Below are positions 1-8,442 of a DNA stretch of 20,877 bases, one piece after another. The position numbers were made by a program, and so were the translations under genes. The number at the start of each line of letters is the position of its first letter. The first letter of the stretch is position 1. The notes beneath the pieces were generated by a model. That model saw only the letters and a list, made by a program, of their open reading frames with translations, had not been told where the DNA came from and ran no database searches. Location: contig JAEYZH010000096.1 in the NCBI GenBank assembly GCA_023430685.1, positions 1 through 20,877 of the forward strand, read 5' to 3'. This DNA is from Pseudomonadota bacterium. GTDB lineage: Bacteria; Pseudomonadota; Gammaproteobacteria; Xanthomonadales; Rhodanobacteraceae.

Positions 1-2
1 TC

Positions 3-356
3 GCACGCACGCGCGCGGGCGTGCCGCGACCCGGCTTGCCCGTGCTCGTCGCACACGGCGAAGCCGACGGCCTGCTGCCGATCGAGTTCGGCGCGAACGC
101 CTACGTCTCGGCGCTGCAGGCGGCCGGCCGCGCGTGCGCGTACTGGCGCATCCCGCATGCGCAGCACTTCGATGCATTCCTGTCGCTCGGTGCGTTCGGC
201 GCACGCCACGTGCCGTTGCTGCCCTACGGATACGCCGCGCTCGATGCGGTCGCGGCCCATCTGGACGGAGCGCCGATGCCTGCGTCGCGGCGTTTTGCGA
301 CGCGGCCGCGCGGCGCCGGCGTGCTCACGCCCGCGATGCTCGGCCTCGAGCGCTAG
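3..356 (+). CDS. 3-hydroxybutyrate-oligomer hydrolase, C-terminal part (5' truncated by window edge)
   Basis: About 117 C-terminal residues are present; the reading frame is open to the left edge, so the start lies outside the window. The fragment contains HGEADGLLP, then HAQHFDAF, then the segment VPLLPYGYAALDAV. These resemble the C-terminus of D-(-)-3-hydroxybutyrate-oligomer hydrolases, alpha/beta-hydrolase-like enzymes that cleave oligomers released from polyhydroxybutyrate to the monomer. The Asp of HGEADG and the His of HAQHFD sit where the acid and base of a catalytic triad would be; the nucleophile Ser would be upstream. The stop TAG (354-356) shares the bases CTAG with the stop of the convergent globin gene. 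Family assignment is by recognition of the C-terminal pattern. A related esterase family cannot be excluded from this fragment. Confidence 0.75.
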   Translation, partial: ARTRAGVPRPGLPVLVAHGEADGLLPIEFGANAYVSALQAAGRACAYWRIPHAQHFDAFLSLGAFGARHVPLLPYGYAALDAVAAHLDGAPMPASRRFATRPRGAGVLTPAMLGLER

Positions 357-736
357 CGCGTGGCCGGAAGCGCCGCCGCCGCGATCATCGCCTCGGCCAT
401 CTCGCCGTACGCGCTCGCCCAGGCCTGCTCGACCTCGGGTGTGTACGCGCCGCCGAGTTCGGCGCGCAGCGTCGTGAGCAGCGCGACGCCGACGTCGTCG
501 AAATCGGTCTCGCAGATGCCGTAGCCAGCGTGCCGCTGCGCGAGCCCGGCCATCCTCGCGTGCGTGGAGCCGCCTTCGAGCAGCGCCTCGACCATCGCCG
601 CGGGCGCGCGGCCGCGGAACAACCGGGCGAGATGCTCGCGCGATCCGAGCGCCGCGAGGAATCGCGCCGCGAAGGCCTCGCGATCGACGATCAGCGCGCG
701 TGTCGCCCGCAGGTGCTGGAGGTCTTCTTCTCGCAT
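353..736 (-). CDS. short single-domain globin-like protein
   Basis: A 127-residue protein. From residue 62 the segment MAGLAQRHAGYGI, followed by DVGVALLTTLRAELG and TPEVEQAWASAYGEMAEAM, matches the F, G and H helices of bacterial haemoglobins of the Vitreoscilla/flavohaemoglobin type. H69 would be the proximal haem ligand. The N-terminal half is unusual: from the Leu-Phe before helix C to H69 there are about 29 residues, against about 42 as I recall Vitreoscilla haemoglobin, so part of the D/E-helix region seems missing. The usual B10 tyrosine aligns with Leu27. There is no reductase domain. The ATG at 736 lies 22 nt after the stop of the upstream beta-helix gene on the same strand, so the two may be co-transcribed; no clear Shine-Dalgarno sequence is seen. 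Likely roles (O2/NO binding or sensing) are inference. Confidence 0.7.
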   Translation of the reverse strand: MREEDLQHLRATRALIVDREAFAARFLAALGSREHLARLFRGRAPAAMVEALLEGGSTHARMAGLAQRHAGYGICETDFDDVGVALLTTLRAELGGAYTPEVEQAWASAYGEMAEAMIAAAALPATR

Positions 737-758
737 CGCCGCGGCGCTATCGCGGGAC

Positions 759-1844
759 TCACTCGAATCCGTCGCGGAACAGGCGATCGTCGTACTCGAG
801 CGCGCCGACGTCGACCGCGACGCCGCGCACGCGCGCGCTGCCGTCGACATCGCGAATGCCGACGCCACCTTCGGGCGCCGCGATGCCGCTGTCGACGAGG
901 ATCGAGTCCGACCGTGGGCGCGCGTCGCCAGGCGCGACGAAGCCTGGATCGCCCGTGCTGGGCGCCAGGTTCGCGAGCGGCATCCCGTCGAGCGATTCGT
1001 AGTGCACGCGATGCAGCGACACCGCGAGCACCGCGCCACCGAGGAGGAGCGAGGGGGCGGGCGCGCCGATGTTGCGGGCGACCACGCTGTTGGAGAGATG
1101 GATGCGATCGCCGTCGTCGACCGCGCCCAGCCGGAGGCCCGCTGCAATCGGCGTCGACGACGTCACCTCGTGGCCGGTGATCGTGAGCTGGGTGATGCGC
1201 GCGACCGCCCCGCCGTGGACGCCGAGGCTCATCGCGGCACTCGGTCCGCGACCGCGCGTGATCGCGACGTTGCGCACCGACACCTCGCCGTTGCCGCCGA
1301 TCTGCAGTGCGCTCGCATCGAGGACGTCGGCGGACGTGCTCCGGCAATCGTCGAAGCGCACGCGCTCGAGCGCTAGCTGGTTGCCTGCCACGGACGTCGC
1401 CTGCAGGCATGCAGGACCGTCGTACCCACCGTGCGGATTGCGTATCGTGAGGTCCTGCAGCACGACCACGTTGCCGCTCACGTCCTGGAGCATGTTGATG
1501 TCCATCACGCGGTCAGGTGCCGCCGATTCGATCAGCGTTCGGCTCGCGCCGAGCGCGCGTACGCTGCACGCGCCGTCGGCACCGGTCCATCCGCCGGATA
1601 CCTCGATCGTCTTGCCACCCTGGAGCAGGAACAGCCCGAGCGCCCCGCCTTGCTCGATCACGTAGTGGCCTTCGCGGATGCGCACCTGCTCGAGCGGCAG
1701 GCTCGAGCCTGCCGCATCGATCAGTGCGTCGCGCAGCTCGTCGACGTCGTGCACGCAATACGCCGCCCGGGCCGTTGGCGCCAGCGCGAGTGCGAGCACG
1801 GGCGCGGCGAAACGACGCCACGGCGAAGCAGGGATCGGGACCAT
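759..1844 (-). CDS. secreted right-handed beta-helix repeat protein with C-terminal LFRDGFE tail
   Basis: A 361-residue protein. The N-terminus has two Arg and then a hydrophobic stretch ending in Ala-X-Ala (APVLALALAPTARA), a signal peptide with likely cleavage before AYCVHD. The body has repeated short beta-strand periods (for example LQDLTIRN, LERVRFDDC, VRNVAITRG, ITQLTITGH, IHLSNSVVARN), as in parallel beta-helix proteins. The end VGIRDVDGSARVRG...VDVGALEYDD resembles the 'choice-of-anchor Q' module (DxxGxxR...DiGAxE). No catalytic residues of pectate lyase or glycosidase type are evident. The last residues, LFRDGFE, closely resemble the end of the metallopeptidase at 16558-17892. A GAGG about 9 nt before the ATG may be the ribosome site. 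Export is well supported; substrate or role is unknown. Confidence 0.8.
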   Translation of the reverse strand: MVPIPASPWRRFAAPVLALALAPTARAAYCVHDVDELRDALIDAAGSSLPLEQVRIREGHYVIEQGGALGLFLLQGGKTIEVSGGWTGADGACSVRALGASRTLIESAAPDRVMDINMLQDVSGNVVVLQDLTIRNPHGGYDGPACLQATSVAGNQLALERVRFDDCRSTSADVLDASALQIGGNGEVSVRNVAITRGRGPSAAMSLGVHGGAVARITQLTITGHEVTSSTPIAAGLRLGAVDDGDRIHLSNSVVARNIGAPAPSLLLGGAVLAVSLHRVHYESLDGMPLANLAPSTGDPGFVAPGDARPRSDSILVDSGIAAPEGGVGIRDVDGSARVRGVAVDVGALEYDDRLFRDGFE

Positions 1845-1996
1845 CGGAGCAGGCCTCGCCGACCCGGGGCGGGTCGCGGAACCGTCAGGGTGCGACGCGC
1901 GCGCGCGAACCGCCTGACGCGACGCTCACGCGAACATGACGGCGCAAGGTTTCGTCGCGCTTCAGGGGGTTGCGTGGTCCGCACGTCCGCGGCGCG

Positions 1997-4900
1997 TCAG
2001 CGCCGCGCGCCCGCGAGGCGGCGCATTCGCCGTTGCTCTCGCCGTTCACGCCGGCGTGCGCCCGCGCGCGCGAACAACAGGTAGATCGCGGGCGTCGACA
2101 GCAGGGTCAGTCCCTGCGACACGACGAGGCCGCCGATCAGCGCGATGCCGAGCGGGCGCCGCAGCTCCGCGCCGGTGCCGACGCCGATCGCGAGCGGCAG
2201 CGCCGCGAGGATCGCGACCATCGTCGTCATCATGATCGGCCGGAACCGCGCGATGCAGGCTTCGCGGATCGCCTCGATCGGCGACCTGCCATCGCGTTCG
2301 GCGACCAGCGCGAAGTCGATCATCATGATCGCGTTCTTCTTGACGAGGCCGATCAGCAGCACGATCGCCATCATCGCGATGATCGACAGTTCGTTGCCGG
2401 TGGCGATCAGCGCGAGCAGCGCGCCGACGCCAGCAGACGGCAGCGTGGAGAGGATCGTGACCGGATGGATCAGGCTCTCGTAGAGGATGCCGAGCACGAT
2501 GTAGACCGCGACCACCGCGGCCAGCAGCAGCCACGGCATCGCCGCACCGCTCTCCTGGAAGCGCCGGAAGTCGCCACCGAAGTCGAGCCGGATGTCTCCG
2601 GGCATGCGCATGTCGGCGATCGTGCGCCCGATCACCTGGGTCGCTTCGCCCATGCTCGCGCCGGGTGCGAGGTTGAAGCTGAGGTCCATCACGGTGAACT
2701 GGTCTTCGTGCTGGACCTGGGTCGGTGCGAGGCCCGACTGCTGGCGCGCGATCGCGGTGATCGGCACCATCGCCCCCGAGCTCGAGCGCACGTGGATGCG
2801 CTCGAGCGCCGCGGGTGTCGCAGTTTGCTGCGGCAGCGCGTTGACGACCACCTGGTACTCGCTGATGTCCGAGCGGATCGTCGAGATCTGGCGCTGCCCG
2901 AACGCGTTGTAGAGCGCGTCGTCGACCGCGGCGACGCTGACGCCGAGCCGGCTCGCCGCATCGCGGTCGATGACCATGTTCTGGCGCAGGCCGGCTTCGT
3001 CGACGTCGCTGCCGACATCGCGGAACAACGGGTTCTTGCGCAGTTCGGCCGCGAGCTTCGGCAGCCACTCCTGCAGCCGCGCGGGATCGTCGCCCTTGAG
3101 CGACACCTGGTATTGCGCGCCCTGGCCACCACCCCCACCGCCGCTCGGCAGGTCCTGCAGCGGGCGCAGGCGCAACTGGAAGTCGGGGAAATGCGCGGCG
3201 GTCGCCGACAGCCGCGCGAGCACCTCGTGGGTGGACTGCTCGCGGCCCTGGCCCAGCGGCTTCAACTGGATCGCGAACGAACCGCTGGTGCCGCGCCGGC
3301 CGCTGCCGAGGCGCGCGCCGACGAACTCGACCGCTGGGTCCGCGAGCAGCAGTTCGGTCACGCGTTGCTGGCGCTGCTGCATGTCGGCGAACGACAGGGT
3401 CGAGCCCGCGCTCGAACGCGCCCAGATCAGGCCGGTGTCCTGCGGCGGGAAGAAGCCGGCCTTGATCGCGCCGAACAGGAAGAACGTCGCGACGATCAGC
3501 GCGAGCGGCGTCAGCGCGAGCAGCCACGGCCGCCGCAGCGTCCAGTCGAGCGAGCCGCGGTAGAGCGCGAGCATGCGCGCGTGCGCGCGATCGAGCAGCG
3601 TGCCGATGCGGCTCGGCCTGGCTGCGGCGAAGGGCTTCAGGAAGCGGCCGCACAGCGCCGGCGTCAGCGTCAGCGAGACCACCGCGGACACCGTGATCGC
3701 GGCGACCAGGGTCACCGTGAACTCGCGGAAGAACATCCCGATCAGACCCTGCGCGAACAGCAGCGGGATGAACACCGCGATCAGGGATGCGGTGATCGAC
3801 ACGATCGTGAAGCCGATCTCGCGCGCGCCCGCGAGCGTCGCCTCGAGCCGCGGCATGCCCGCATCGACGTGGCGGATGATGTTCTCGATCACGACGATCG
3901 CGTCGTCGACGACGAAGCCGAGCGCGATCACGAGCGCGAGCAACGACAGGTTGTCGAGCGTGTAGCCGAGCACGTACATCACGATGAACGCGCCCGCGAG
4001 CGACAGCGGCACCGCGGTCGCGGCAATCAGCGTCGGCGCGGTCCGGCGCAGGAACAGCGCCATCGTGAGCACCACCATCGCGAGGCTGATCAGCAGCGTG
4101 ATCTGCACCTCGTTGACCGAGTCGCGCACGGTCGGCGTGCCGTCGAAGAACGGCGTCAGCCGCGTGCCGGGCGGCAGCAGCGCCTGCAGCGCGGGCAGCT
4201 CCGCGCGCACGCCATCGACGGTCGCGATCACGTTGGAGTCGGGGCGCTTGTAGACCGCGATCTCGATCGAGCGCCGGCCGTTGAACCACGCGGCCTGGTA
4301 GCTGTCCTCGGCGCCTTCGTGGACGTTGGCGACGTCGCGCAACCGGATCGGCACGCCGTTGTGCACCGAGACGACCACGTCGGCGAACTCCGCTGCATTG
4401 CGCAACTGGTCGTTCGCGCTGACTGCGAGCGTGGTGCGACCGTCGCTCAGGAACCCGAGCGGCGAACTCACGTTGGCGGCGGTCAGCGCATTGCGCAGTT
4501 CGTTCGTCGACAGGCCCATTGCGTTGAGCGCGTGCAGGTTCACGTCGACGCGCACCGCGGGCTGCGAACTGCCGGCGACCTCGACCGAGGCGACGCCGGG
4601 CAATTGCGCGAGGCGGGGCTTGAGCAGGTTGTCGGCGCGGTCGAACAGCGCCGACAGCGACTGCGTGTCCGAGGTCAGCGCGATCTGGATCACCGGATCG
4701 TCGTTCGGATTCGCCTTCTGCCAGGTCGGCAGCGAGGTCAGGCCCGAGGGCAGGTCGGGCGCGGCCGCGTTGATCGCCGCCTCGACGTCGCGCGCGGCCG
4801 CATCGAGGTCGACGCCACCCTCGAAGATCATGAACACGAAGCTGCCGCCTTCCGAGCTCGACGATCGCATGCGGTCGATGCCCGCCACCTGGCCGAGATG

Positions 4901-5107
4901 CCGCTCGAGCGGCGCGGCGACGGTCGAGGCCATCGTCGTCGCGTCGGCGCCGGGCTGCGCCGCGGTCACGAAGATCGCCGGGAACGTGATCTGCGGCAGC
5001 GCGCTGATGCCGAGCAGCGAATAGCAGATCGCGCCCGCGACGAGCAGCCCGGCCGCGAGCAGCGAGGTGCCGATCGGGCGACGGATGAACGGCGCGGAGA
5101 GATTCAC
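1997..5107 (-). CDS. mdtC: RND multidrug efflux transporter, MdtC/MuxC type
   Basis: A 1036-residue inner-membrane proton/drug antiporter of the AcrB/HAE1 superfamily. It begins NLSAPFIRRPIGTSLL, the typical first helix of MdtB/MdtC proteins. The proton-relay pair D401-D402 is in GFVVDDAIVVIENI (TM4), and K924 is in LLIGLVKKNAIMMID (TM10). Length is normal. The start is GTG at 5107, preceded by GAGGT with 5-nt spacing; the related pump at 5190-8432 begins with similar sequence. Gene order mdtA-mdtB-mdtC matches E. coli, where MdtB and MdtC form a heterotrimer (established knowledge), so this gene probably supplies the minor subunit. The 82-nt gap to mdtB holds a repeat element with a hairpin. 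No TolC-like gene follows; the outer-membrane partner must be encoded elsewhere. Substrates cannot be read from sequence. Confidence 0.92.
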   Translation of the reverse strand: MNLSAPFIRRPIGTSLLAAGLLVAGAICYSLLGISALPQITFPAIFVTAAQPGADATTMASTVAAPLERHLGQVAGIDRMRSSSSEGGSFVFMIFEGGVDLDAAARDVEAAINAAAPDLPSGLTSLPTWQKANPNDDPVIQIALTSDTQSLSALFDRADNLLKPRLAQLPGVASVEVAGSSQPAVRVDVNLHALNAMGLSTNELRNALTAANVSSPLGFLSDGRTTLAVSANDQLRNAAEFADVVVSVHNGVPIRLRDVANVHEGAEDSYQAAWFNGRRSIEIAVYKRPDSNVIATVDGVRAELPALQALLPPGTRLTPFFDGTPTVRDSVNEVQITLLISLAMVVLTMALFLRRTAPTLIAATAVPLSLAGAFIVMYVLGYTLDNLSLLALVIALGFVVDDAIVVIENIIRHVDAGMPRLEATLAGAREIGFTIVSITASLIAVFIPLLFAQGLIGMFFREFTVTLVAAITVSAVVSLTLTPALCGRFLKPFAAARPSRIGTLLDRAHARMLALYRGSLDWTLRRPWLLALTPLALIVATFFLFGAIKAGFFPPQDTGLIWARSSAGSTLSFADMQQRQQRVTELLLADPAVEFVGARLGSGRRGTSGSFAIQLKPLGQGREQSTHEVLARLSATAAHFPDFQLRLRPLQDLPSGGGGGGQGAQYQVSLKGDDPARLQEWLPKLAAELRKNPLFRDVGSDVDEAGLRQNMVIDRDAASRLGVSVAAVDDALYNAFGQRQISTIRSDISEYQVVVNALPQQTATPAALERIHVRSSSGAMVPITAIARQQSGLAPTQVQHEDQFTVMDLSFNLAPGASMGEATQVIGRTIADMRMPGDIRLDFGGDFRRFQESGAAMPWLLLAAVVAVYIVLGILYESLIHPVTILSTLPSAGVGALLALIATGNELSIIAMMAIVLLIGLVKKNAIMMIDFALVAERDGRSPIEAIREACIARFRPIMMTTMVAILAALPLAIGVGTGAELRRPLGIALIGGLVVSQGLTLLSTPAIYLLFARAGARRRERREQRRMRRLAGARR

Positions 5108-5112
5108 GCGCG

Positions 5113-5117
5113 ACCTC
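5113..5117 (-). promoter_or_regulatory. ribosome binding site of mdtC
   Basis: GAGGT on the minus strand, 5 nt before the GTG at 5107. It decides the non-ATG start of mdtC, since no in-frame ATG gives the standard RND N-terminus. Confidence 0.7.
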
Positions 5118-5126
5118 GCACATGCG

Positions 5127-5171
5127 CTTCGACTCCGCGGCCTGCGGCCGCTGCGCTCGGCGCGAACGGAA
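5127..5171. repeat. dispersed intergenic repeat, copy 1 (between mdtB and mdtC)
   Basis: The element reads CTTCGACT, variable centre, then CTGCGCTC-G-GCGAACGGAA on the + strand. The same ends occur at 16447-16488. The centre of this copy contains a hairpin: GCGGCC (5137-5142), loop TGC, GGCCGC (5146-5151). It lies in the 82-nt gap between the mdtB stop and the mdtC ribosome site, so it is transcribed within the operon. I recall similar repeats ending in GCGAACGG as common in proteobacterial intergenic DNA. Confidence 0.6.
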
Positions 5172-5189
5172 GGGATGCGGACGCTGGCC

Positions 5190-8100
5190 TCATGCCGCCG
5201 CCTCGCGCAGCGACGAACGCTCGCGTCGCGCGCGCAGCCACTCGCCGAAGCGTTCCATGTACAGGTAGATCACCGGCGTCGTGTACAGCGTGACGAGCTG
5301 CGACAACAGCAGGCCGCCGACGATCGAGATGCCGAGAGGTCGGCGCAGCTCCGAGCCGATGCCGGTGCCGAGCGCGAGCGGCAGCGCGCCGAGCAGGGCT
5401 GCGGCGGTCGTCATCATGATCGGGCGGAAGCGCAGCAGGCAGGCGCGCCGGATCGCGTCGTGTGCGTTCATCCCGCGACGACGCGCCTCGATCGCGAAGT
5501 CGATCATCATGATCGCGTTCTTCTTGACGATGCCGATCAGCAGCACGATGCCGACGATGCCGTCGACCGACAGGCTCAGGCCGCAGAGCATCAGCGCGAG
5601 CAGCGCGCCGACGCCGGCCGGCGGCAACGTCGAGATGATCGTGAGCGGATGGATGTAACTCTCGTAGAGCACGCCGAGCACGATGTAGATCACGACCACC
5701 GCGGCGAGCAGCAGCAGCACCTCGTCGCCGATCGAGGACGAGAATTCGCCCGCCTTGCCGATGAACTCGCCACGCACCTGTGGCGGGAACTGCATCGCGG
5801 CCGCGACCTCGCCGAACGCCGCGATCGCATCCGAGAGCGAATGGCCCGGCGCGAGGTTGAACGCGATCGTCACCGCGGGCAGCTGGTCCTGGTGGCTCAC
5901 GATCAGCGGCGCATTGCCCGATTCCGCCTTCGCGAGTGCCGAAATCGGGATCGTGCCGCCGCCGCCGAGCGGGATGCCGGTGTTGGAGGCGCCGACCCCG
6001 GTCGCGGTCGAGGAATTAGCCGAGCGCAGCATGCCGAGGCTCGTCGCGTTGCTGCCGGTCAGCGCGCCGCCGCCGTTGCTGCGCACAGTCAGCTTGTCGA
6101 GCAGGTCGCGGCCGGTGCGGAACTCCGGTGCGACCTCGAGCACCACGCGATACTGGTTGAGCTGGGTGAAGATCGTCGAGATCTGGCGCTGGCCGAACGC
6201 CGAATAGAGCGTGTCGTCGATCGTCTGCACCGGCACGCCGAGCCGGCTCGCCTTGTCGCGGTCGATCGTGAGCTGCAGCGCATTGCCCTTGTCGGCGAGG
6301 TTGTTGTCGACGTCGGCGAGTTCGGGTCGCGCGCGCAGCGCATCGGTCATGCGCTCGGCCTGGCGCGCGAGTTCGGCCGGATCGACCGAGGACAGCGTGT
6401 ACTGGTACTCGGTCGGCGCGACGCGGCTGTCGAGCGTGATGTCCTGCACCGGCTTGAGGAACAGCGCGGCGCCGGGCAGGTGCGCGGCCGCACGCTGCAG
6501 GCGTGGCAGCACCACGTCGAGGCCGTCGCGCTCGCCGCGTGCCTTGAGCACGATGCTGAGTTGACCCTGGTTCAGCGTCGGATTGATCGAGCCGGTGCCG
6601 ACGAACGCGGCGACGCCTTCGACAGCGGGATCCGCGCGCAAGGCCTCGGCCACCACGCGCACCTGCGCCTGCATCGCGGGGAACGCGATGTTGTCGTCGG
6701 CGCGCACGACGCCAGCGACGAGGCCGGTGTCCTGCTCGGGCAGGAGGCCCTTCGGGATCGCGAGGTACAGCAGCACCGTCGCGAGCACCGACGCGCTCGC
6801 GACCGCGAGCGTGAAGCGCTGGCGCGCGAGCACCCAGTCGAGCGTGCGTTCGTACAGTGCGACCAGCCGCGACCACCAGGTGCGCCGGCCCGCCGCCGCG
6901 TGCCGCTCGTGCGCGTCGTCACCCTCGGGCAGCCGGTCCGGCTTGAGCAGCCACGCGCACATCATCGGCGTCAGCGTCAGCGACACCAGCATCGAGATCG
7001 CGACGGCGATCGACAGCACCCACGCGAACTCGTGGAACAGGCGCCCGGTCACGCCGGGCATCAGCAGCAGCGGCAGGAACACCGCGATCAGCGAGACCGT
7101 CAGCGACAGCACGGTGAAGCCGATCTCGCGTGCGCCGGTCTCGGCCGCCTCGCGCCCGTCCTTGCCCTGTTCGATGTAGCGCACGATGTTCTCGATCATC
7201 ACGATCGCGTCGTCGACGACGAAGCCGGTCGCGACCGTCAGTGCCATCAGCGACAGGTTGTCGAGCGACATGCCCGCGAACGCCATCACCGCGAACGTGC
7301 CCATCAGCGACAGCGGCACCGCGACCGACGGGATGACGGTCGCCCACAGCCGGCGCAGGAACACGAAGATCACCGCGACCACGAGGCAGACCGTCAGCAC
7401 CAGCGTGAACTGCACTTCGTGCACCGACGCGCGGATCGTCAGCGTGCGGTCGGCGAACACGTCGAGCGCCACGTCGGCGGGCAGCACGCTGCGAAGTTCG
7501 GGCAGGATCTTGCGGATGTTCTCGACCGTGTCGACGATGTTGGCGCCGGGCTGGCGCCGGATATCGAGCAGGACCGCGGGTTCGCCATTCGCCCACGCGC
7601 CGAGCTGGTCGTTCTCGACGCCGTCGACGACGCGTGCGACCTCGCCGAGCCGCACCGGCGCCTCGTTGCGGTAGCTGATGATCGTCTCGCGGTATTCCTG
7701 CGCGCTCGAGAGCTGGTCGTTGGTACCGATCGAGTAGGTCTGCACCGCGCCATTGAGCGTGCCCTTGGCTGCGTTGACGTTGGCCTGAGTCAGCGCGCTG
7801 CGCACGTCCTCGAGGGTCAGGCCGAGGTTGCCGAGCTGGGCCGGGTTCACCTGCACGCGCACCGCGGGGCGCACGTTGCCCGCGATCGACACGAGGCCGA
7901 CGCCGCTGACCTGCGAGAGCTTCTGCGCGAGGATCGAATCGGCGTAGTTGTTGACCTCGCGCAGCGGCAGCGTCCTGGAGGTCATCACGAGCGTCATGAT
8001 CGGCGCATCGGCCGGGTTCACGCGGTTGTAGACCGGCGGATACGGCAGGCTGCCGGGCAGGCGTGCCGAGCGCAGCGCCGACTGCACGTCCTGCGCGGCG

Positions 8101-8432
8101 ACGTCGATGTCGCGGTCCCATGCGAACTGCAGGATGATCGTCGACAGCCCGGCCGAGCTGTCCGAGCTCATCATCGTGATGCCGGAAATCTGCCCGAGTT
8201 CGCGCTCGAGCGGCGTGGTCACGAGCGTCGCCATCGTGGTCGCGCTCGCGCCCGGGTACTGCGTGGTCACGACGAGGCTCGGGGCATCGATCTCGGGCAG
8301 CGCGGACACCGGCAACTGGCGGTAACCGATCACGCCGAGCAGCAGCACCGCGATCATCAGCAACGTGGTCGCGATCGGGCGCCGGATGAACAGCGTAGAG
8401 AAGCCGGTTCCGCGGGCGGACGGGTCGTTCAT
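5190..8432 (-). CDS. mdtB: RND multidrug efflux transporter, MdtB/MuxB type
   Basis: A 1080-residue AcrB-superfamily pump. After STLFIRRPIATTLLM come porter domains and twelve expected TM segments. The proton-relay residues are D407-D408 in GFVVDDAIVMIENI and K971 in LLIGIVKKNAIMMID. The ATG at 8432 is 10 nt past the mdtA stop, so it is translated in one operon with mdtA and probably mdtC. Compared with MdtC in this window, it carries about 36 extra residues between VRSNGG (about residue 787) and TIPISAL (827). The extra part is rich in Gly, Ser, Ala, Thr and Asn and lies in what corresponds to the docking/porter border of AcrB. This accounts for most of the length difference from MdtC. Choice of the mdtB symbol rests on operon order and similarity to MdtBC-type pumps. 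Confidence 0.92.
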   Translation of the reverse strand: MNDPSARGTGFSTLFIRRPIATTLLMIAVLLLGVIGYRQLPVSALPEIDAPSLVVTTQYPGASATTMATLVTTPLERELGQISGITMMSSDSSAGLSTIILQFAWDRDIDVAAQDVQSALRSARLPGSLPYPPVYNRVNPADAPIMTLVMTSRTLPLREVNNYADSILAQKLSQVSGVGLVSIAGNVRPAVRVQVNPAQLGNLGLTLEDVRSALTQANVNAAKGTLNGAVQTYSIGTNDQLSSAQEYRETIISYRNEAPVRLGEVARVVDGVENDQLGAWANGEPAVLLDIRRQPGANIVDTVENIRKILPELRSVLPADVALDVFADRTLTIRASVHEVQFTLVLTVCLVVAVIFVFLRRLWATVIPSVAVPLSLMGTFAVMAFAGMSLDNLSLMALTVATGFVVDDAIVMIENIVRYIEQGKDGREAAETGAREIGFTVLSLTVSLIAVFLPLLLMPGVTGRLFHEFAWVLSIAVAISMLVSLTLTPMMCAWLLKPDRLPEGDDAHERHAAAGRRTWWSRLVALYERTLDWVLARQRFTLAVASASVLATVLLYLAIPKGLLPEQDTGLVAGVVRADDNIAFPAMQAQVRVVAEALRADPAVEGVAAFVGTGSINPTLNQGQLSIVLKARGERDGLDVVLPRLQRAAAHLPGAALFLKPVQDITLDSRVAPTEYQYTLSSVDPAELARQAERMTDALRARPELADVDNNLADKGNALQLTIDRDKASRLGVPVQTIDDTLYSAFGQRQISTIFTQLNQYRVVLEVAPEFRTGRDLLDKLTVRSNGGGALTGSNATSLGMLRSANSSTATGVGASNTGIPLGGGGTIPISALAKAESGNAPLIVSHQDQLPAVTIAFNLAPGHSLSDAIAAFGEVAAAMQFPPQVRGEFIGKAGEFSSSIGDEVLLLLAAVVVIYIVLGVLYESYIHPLTIISTLPPAGVGALLALMLCGLSLSVDGIVGIVLLIGIVKKNAIMMIDFAIEARRRGMNAHDAIRRACLLRFRPIMMTTAAALLGALPLALGTGIGSELRRPLGISIVGGLLLSQLVTLYTTPVIYLYMERFGEWLRARRERSSLREAAA

Positions 8433-8442
8433 CGTCGCGTGC

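Noticed and set aside
353..356. Overlapping convergent stops (CTAG) as a recoding or regulatory site
   Set aside because: A 4-bp tail-to-tail overlap is common in compact genomes and needs no special explanation.
1988..2007. Hairpin (8-bp stem, loop GTCA) over the mdtC stop codon, considered as a terminator
   Set aside because: It overlaps coding sequence, has no T-tract on the minus strand, and GC-only stems are expected by chance at this base composition.
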